Assembly: GCF_043677095.1 (NCBI RefSeq)
Contig: NZ_JBHLJR010000006.1
Coordinates: forward strand, 372,001 to 436,000
From: Natronococcus roseus
GTDB taxonomy: Archaea > Halobacteriota > Halobacteria > Halobacteriales > Natrialbaceae
Length of the DNA stretch: 64,000 nucleotides
Direction: 5' to 3'
Each line of letters begins with the position of its first letter. The stretch's first letter is position 1. The notes under the pieces are model-generated. The model was given only the letters and a program-made list of their open reading frames with translations, was not told where the DNA came from and ran no database searches. Shown here in pieces: positions 60,662 to 64,000 of the stretch. The translations under genes were made by a program, and so were the position numbers.

Positions 60662-61651
60662 ATGCTGGCGGTCGCACAGGCGCCGGAGGAGGACGCCCTC
60701 GAGCGGACCAACGAGATACTTCCCGAGGTGATCCCCGAAATCGTCGGCCAGCTGCTCCTCGCGGCGATCGTGTTCGTCGTCGGCTGGTACCTCTCGAAGC
60801 TCGTCGTTCGACTCACGGGTCGGACCGTCGCGCGCCGCATCGAACGGCCGAGCGTCACCCGAACGGCCCTGCGAGCCGTCAGGTTCTCGGTCCTGGTCAT
60901 GACGCTCGTCGTCGTCGCCGGCATCCTCGGCGTCGGCGACACGCAGATCCTCCTCTCGGTGACCGTCATCTCCGCGGTGGTCGCGGTCGTGCTCGCGCCG
61001 CTGGTTAGTAGCTTCGTCAACGGGCTGTTCGTCCTCGCGGACAGACCCTACGAGATCGGCGACATGATCGAGATCGTCGACGAGGGCCACACCGGGTTCG
61101 TCGAGGACATCACGATCAGGTACACGAAGATCTTCACCGTCCAGAACACCTTCATCGTCATTCCAAACTCCGAGATCCAGCAGCGGGACGTGATCAACTA
61201 CTCGGCGGAGGACGAGCGAACGCGGCTCTCCCTCGAGTTCGAGATCACCTACGAGAGCGACCTCGAAGCCGCCCGCAGCCACGCCAAGCGGGCGGCGCGG
61301 TCGGTCGACGTCGTCATCACCGGCGGGCCCGATATCCGGATCGGAAGCGCGCGCTACGCCGCCGCCCCGATCTGTAACGTCCGCGACTACGCCGACAACG
61401 GCATCGTGCTGGAGCTGTTCTTCTGGGTTCAACACCCGTACAAGCAGGCGGTCGCCCGGTCGGCGGTGCGGACGGCGGTCCGCGAACGCTTCGCCGACGC
61501 AGATATCGAGTTCGCCTACCCCCACCGTCACCACGTCTTCGACGGCGACAGCGGAACCGCGAGAGTGGTCGTCGACGATCCCCGGTCGGTCCGTCCGGAC
61601 GTCGGTCCCTCCGTCGACGCCGACGGCGACGCCGCCAACCCGGACGGGTAG
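60662..61651 (+). CDS. Small-conductance mechanosensitive channel (MscS family)
   Basis: A 329-residue channel with three N-terminal helices (about 22-115) and a beta domain. The pore helix region is VISAVVAVVLAPLVSSFVNGLFVLADRPYEIGDMIEI, then GFVEDITIRYTKIFTVQNTFIVIPNSEIQQRDVINYS, the classic MscS signature. It opens under membrane tension to release solutes on osmotic downshift. ATG 60662 is chosen: earlier in-frame starts add non-coding sequence, and a CTTAACC TATA-like string lies about 30 bases upstream. Confidence 0.92.
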   Translation: MLAVAQAPEEDALERTNEILPEVIPEIVGQLLLAAIVFVVGWYLSKLVVRLTGRTVARRIERPSVTRTALRAVRFSVLVMTLVVVAGILGVGDTQILLSVTVISAVVAVVLAPLVSSFVNGLFVLADRPYEIGDMIEIVDEGHTGFVEDITIRYTKIFTVQNTFIVIPNSEIQQRDVINYSAEDERTRLSLEFEITYESDLEAARSHAKRAARSVDVVITGGPDIRIGSARYAAAPICNVRDYADNGIVLELFFWVQHPYKQAVARSAVRTAVRERFADADIEFAYPHRHHVFDGDSGTARVVVDDPRSVRPDVGPSVDADGDAANPDG

Positions 61652-61654
61652 TCG

Positions 61655-62068
61655 TTACCTCGCGCGGGCTCCCTCGACGGTGATGACCTCACAGTCGAGG
61701 TGCGTTCGCAGGTAGCCGTCGATGTCGGGGTTGTCGGTAAACCGACGGAAGAGGCGGCGAAGCCGGCTCGCCTGTTTGGTTCCGATAACGACGGCGTCGG
61801 CCTCCTCGGCGGCGACCTCGTCGAGAATGCTCTCCTCGACGAGAAAGCCCGTTCGGACGACGTACCGGGCGTTCTCGATCCGACCGAACGTCGACTCGAC
61901 GGCATCCTTGAGGTCGATGCGGCTCACTTTCTTCCCGTTCTGGTAGAGATCGACGTGCAGAATCGTCAGCTCCGCGTCGCGCTCGCGAGCGACCTCGATC
62001 GCCCGCTCGAGGGTTCGTCTGGAGTGTTTCGACAGGGGGTATCGGACGGGGACCACGACCAGCGTCAT
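61655..62068 (-). CDS. UspA-family universal stress protein
   Basis: A 137-residue UspA-fold protein: VVVPVRYPLSKHSRRTLERAIEVARERDAELTILHVDL, and EEADAVVIGTKQASRLRRLFRRFTDNPDIDGYLRTHLDCEVITV. The usual ATP motif GxxGx(9)GS is replaced by GTKQASRLRRLFRRF, so ATP binding is doubtful. It converges on mscS with only 3 bases between stops. Function unknown beyond family. Confidence 0.85.
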   Translation of the reverse strand: MTLVVVPVRYPLSKHSRRTLERAIEVARERDAELTILHVDLYQNGKKVSRIDLKDAVESTFGRIENARYVVRTGFLVEESILDEVAAEEADAVVIGTKQASRLRRLFRRFTDNPDIDGYLRTHLDCEVITVEGARAR

Positions 62069-62205
62069 CACACAATCGAACGATAGCCGCCCGGGTAAAC
62101 CTTTCAGTTGGGACAGTTCTACACGCCAATTTTTCACACGGGAGAAACTAACTCGCACGGATTCGGAGAGACAGTCCTTTACTCCGAGCGATACTAGCGG
62201 TGGGT

Positions 62206-62445
62206 ATGGAAACGAGGTCGACTGCCGACGGCGACACCGTCTACGTCTCCGAGACCAACGGGGATAGAGGATCCAAGGGACCGTTTCTCGTCGCCTACGA
62301 GTCGCCCGAGGCGCGGCGACGGTACGGCTGGTTCTGTACCAACTGCGAGAGCTTCGACAACGCGATGGACTCGATGGGGCGCATCCAGTGTAACCAATGC
62401 GGGAACTTCCGGAAGCCGACCGAGTGGGACGCCGCCCACGAGTAA
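62206..62445 (+). CDS. Small zinc-ribbon protein, DUF5816-type
   Basis: A 79-residue protein, METRSTADGDTVYVSETNGDRGSKGPFLVAYESPEARRRYGWFCTNCESFDNAMDSMGRIQCNQCGNFRKPTEWDAAHE. CTNC and CNQC pairs form a zinc ribbon. Matches the haloarchaeal DUF5816 type as recalled. ATG 62206 preferred over GTG 62200. Function unknown. Confidence 0.82.
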   Translation: METRSTADGDTVYVSETNGDRGSKGPFLVAYESPEARRRYGWFCTNCESFDNAMDSMGRIQCNQCGNFRKPTEWDAAHE

Positions 62446-62605
62446 CCGCGATTGACCCGAACGGCGACGTGCCACGTTCGGCGACTACCGACGACAATCG
62501 TGGCTTACTGTCGTTCGGACGGACAGTCGGCTTGTAGTCGTTGTCCGATCGTCGATATTAGTTCGCGATTTTTTGCTCCCGAGCCGAATGCATGTGCCAG
62601 ACCTA

Positions 62606-62613
62606 GATTTATG
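62606..62613 (+). promoter_or_regulatory. TATA-like element of the gene at 62640
   Basis: GATTTATG, about 30 bases before ATG 62640, fitting a leaderless start. Confidence 0.45.
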
Positions 62614-62639
62614 AGGGTGGGTCACATACTCTGTATTGA

Positions 62640-62960
62640 ATGGGACCTGTTAACATGCGTCTCGTCGAACAGGCCAAGTCGATTTTCGCCGACCTGGGTT
62701 ACACCGTCGAAGGTACTGGCCCCGTGTTTCGCGCCGAACGAAAGTGGAAGGTCGTCCACGTCAATCCCGTCCTCGAGCCCGGAACGCTTCCGTCCGCGGC
62801 CGGACAGTTCCACTGTTTCGTCGCCCGACCGGAGGACGCCGACTCACTCGAGCGCGAACTCGAGCGCACGAATCCGAGCTACGAGTGGGCGATCATCGTC
62901 GTCGACGGCGACGACTATCAGGTCGAACGCGTTCCGTCCGGACCGCCCGTCTCCGCCTGA
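62640..62960 (+). CDS. Conserved small haloarchaeal protein of unknown function
   Basis: A 106-residue protein: MGPVNMRLVEQAKSIFADLGYTVEGTGPVFRAERKWKVVHVNPVLEPGTLPSAAGQFHCFVARPEDADSLERELERTNPSYEWAIIVVDGDDYQVERV. Mixed alpha/beta with no catalytic motif. ATG 62640 fits the TATA element; ATG 62655 is a second option. The family is widespread in haloarchaea, function unknown. Confidence 0.75.
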   Translation: MGPVNMRLVEQAKSIFADLGYTVEGTGPVFRAERKWKVVHVNPVLEPGTLPSAAGQFHCFVARPEDADSLERELERTNPSYEWAIIVVDGDDYQVERVPSGPPVSA

Positions 62961-62987
62961 TACCCGCGTTCCCTTCTCCGAGCAACG

Positions 62988-64000
62988 TTATTCCAGCGCC
63001 CCGCGCGTCGCAGTTACACCGGCGCCCGGGTCGACGTCCGCCCCCATCGACTCGAGGACGTCACCCAACGCCGTCACCGCGTAGATCACGTTCTGGGGTC
63101 GCGCGGAGTAGCCCATACAGCCGACGCGGAAGATCTCACCCTCCAGATCGCCGAGTCCGTTCGCGACCTCGAGGTCGTAGCGCTCGAGCAGTTCGGTACA
63201 GACCTCGCCGTCGTTAACACCGTCGGGAACTCGGACGGCGTTCAGACTCGGGAGCCAGTACTCGTCGGGGGCGTTCATCTCCAGTCCCATCCCCTCGACG
63301 CCGGCTTTCAGCGCGCCGGCGAGGTGCTCGTGGCGCTCCCAGCGCTGTTCGATTTCCTCCTCGGCAACCAGTCGGAGCGCCTCCCGCAGCGCGTAGACGT
63401 TCGTGACGGGTGCGGTGTGGTGGTACGCGCGCTCGTCGCCCCAGTAGCCCTCGAGCAGGGAGAGGTCGAGGTACCACGACCGGGGTTCCTCCTCGCGGGA
63501 GAGGACCTTCTCCATCGCCGTCTCGGACAGCGTCAGCGGGCTCGCGCCGGGCGGACAGGAGAGACACTTCTGGGGGCCGGAGTAGGCGACGTCGATGTCC
63601 CACTCGTCGACGCGGAGTTCGACCCCGCCCAGCGAGGTGACGGTGTCGGCGATCACCAGCGCGTCGTGGTCGTGAGCCGCTGCCGTGAGTTCGGCAACGT
63701 CGGGCTGGAGCACGCCCGTACTCGTCTCGGCGTGAACGAAGCCGAAGACGTCGGGATCGTGTTCGGCCAGCGCGTCCGAGACGGCCGCCGGCTCGAGCGG
63801 TTCGCCCCACGGCGCGTCGACCTCGACGACGTCGCCGCCGGCGCGGCGAGCCATCGAGGCCATCCGGCCGCCGAAGTAGCCGTTCGTCGGCACCAGCATC
63901 GTATTGCCGGGTTCGACGACGTTGCCGATCGCCGCCTCCATCGCGGCCGAGCCGGTCCCCGAGACCGGGATCGTCCACCGGTTGTCGGTCCGGAACGTGT
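62988..64000 (-). CDS. Class V aminotransferase (alanine-glyoxylate/serine-pyruvate type), N-terminus outside window
   Basis: At least 337 residues of a PLP-dependent aminotransferase; the frame stays open to the window edge (TFRTDNRWTIPVSGTGSAAMEAAIGNV), so the first about 40-60 residues are missing. The PLP-Lys is in YSGPQKCLSCPPGASPL, and the Asp of VIADTVTSLGG contacts PLP. Family members move an amino group between alanine or serine and glyoxylate or pyruvate. The internal ATG at 63941 is not the start. Confidence 0.92.
   Translation of the reverse strand, partial: TFRTDNRWTIPVSGTGSAAMEAAIGNVVEPGNTMLVPTNGYFGGRMASMARRAGGDVVEVDAPWGEPLEPAAVSDALAEHDPDVFGFVHAETSTGVLQPDVAELTAAAHDHDALVIADTVTSLGGVELRVDEWDIDVAYSGPQKCLSCPPGASPLTLSETAMEKVLSREEEPRSWYLDLSLLEGYWGDERAYHHTAPVTNVYALREALRLVAEEEIEQRWERHEHLAGALKAGVEGMGLEMNAPDEYWLPSLNAVRVPDGVNDGEVCTELLERYDLEVANGLGDLEGEIFRVGCMGYSARPQNVIYAVTALGDVLESMGADVDPGAGVTATRGALE

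Overview
The window is chromosomal DNA from an extremely halophilic archaeon (class Halobacteria). Evidence: high GC with strong G/C bias at third codon positions, very acidic proteins, many twin-arginine (Tat) signals, leaderless starts with a TATA-like element about 25-32 bases upstream, and archaeal genes such as Rpo11, SRP19, Gar1, GatE, Dph2, Orc1/Cdc6 and MptE. The very frequent CTCGAG hexamer and overall gene set would fit Natrialbales, but that is inference. Coding density is high except in five or six gene-poor gaps.

Layout. 0-9.9 kb: core genes (rpo11, rhomboid protease, METTL5-type methylase, a volactin/salactin-like actin with an adjacent four-helix membrane protein, dph2, Tat-exported superoxide dismutase, metallo-hydrolase, HisG-like protein). 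9.9-14.1 kb: a tyrosine recombinase with its DUF5805 partner, between gene-poor DNA holding inverted repeats and a probable IS200/IS605 end. 14.1-20.3 kb: two copies of a YdbS/YdbT-like PH-domain gene pair on either side of fumC. 20.4-24.6 kb: bolA, patatin phospholipase, cysS, amphi-Trp protein. 24.6-25.4 kb: a MITE-like element and non-coding remnant. 25.4-34.8 kb: lipoprotein, presenilin-type protease, gar1-srp19, btuF facing btuCD, blue-copper protein, gatE, DoxX. 34.8-41.4 kb: MFS protein, remnant DNA, exported amidase, Lrp/AsnC regulator divergent from a DMT exporter, zinc-ribbon protein.

41.5-46.7 kb is the replication-origin neighbourhood: trmJ, a 1.1-kb non-coding region with an AT-rich stretch and oriented ORB-like repeats, orc1/cdc6, folP, a structured small-RNA candidate, three 28-bp tandem repeats, and mptE. 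folP and mptE both belong to pterin/folate metabolism. 46.9-54.3 kb holds dispersed metabolic and regulatory genes, including a solute-binding lipoprotein whose two lobes appear in circularly permuted order, a PAP2 phosphatase, photolyase, a HalOD1 protein and a Gfo/Idh oxidoreductase. 54.6-60.5 kb is a complete sugar-type ABC importer operon (binding protein, two permeases, ATPase) headed by a TrmB-family regulator. 60.7-64 kb has MscS, UspA, small conserved haloarchaeal proteins and a truncated class V aminotransferase.

No CRISPR array, rRNA or convincing tRNA was seen, and no complete transposase gene. The most notable observations are the permuted binding protein, the duplicated PH-domain module around fumC, the origin with its ORB array, and the small-RNA/tandem-repeat block between folP and mptE.
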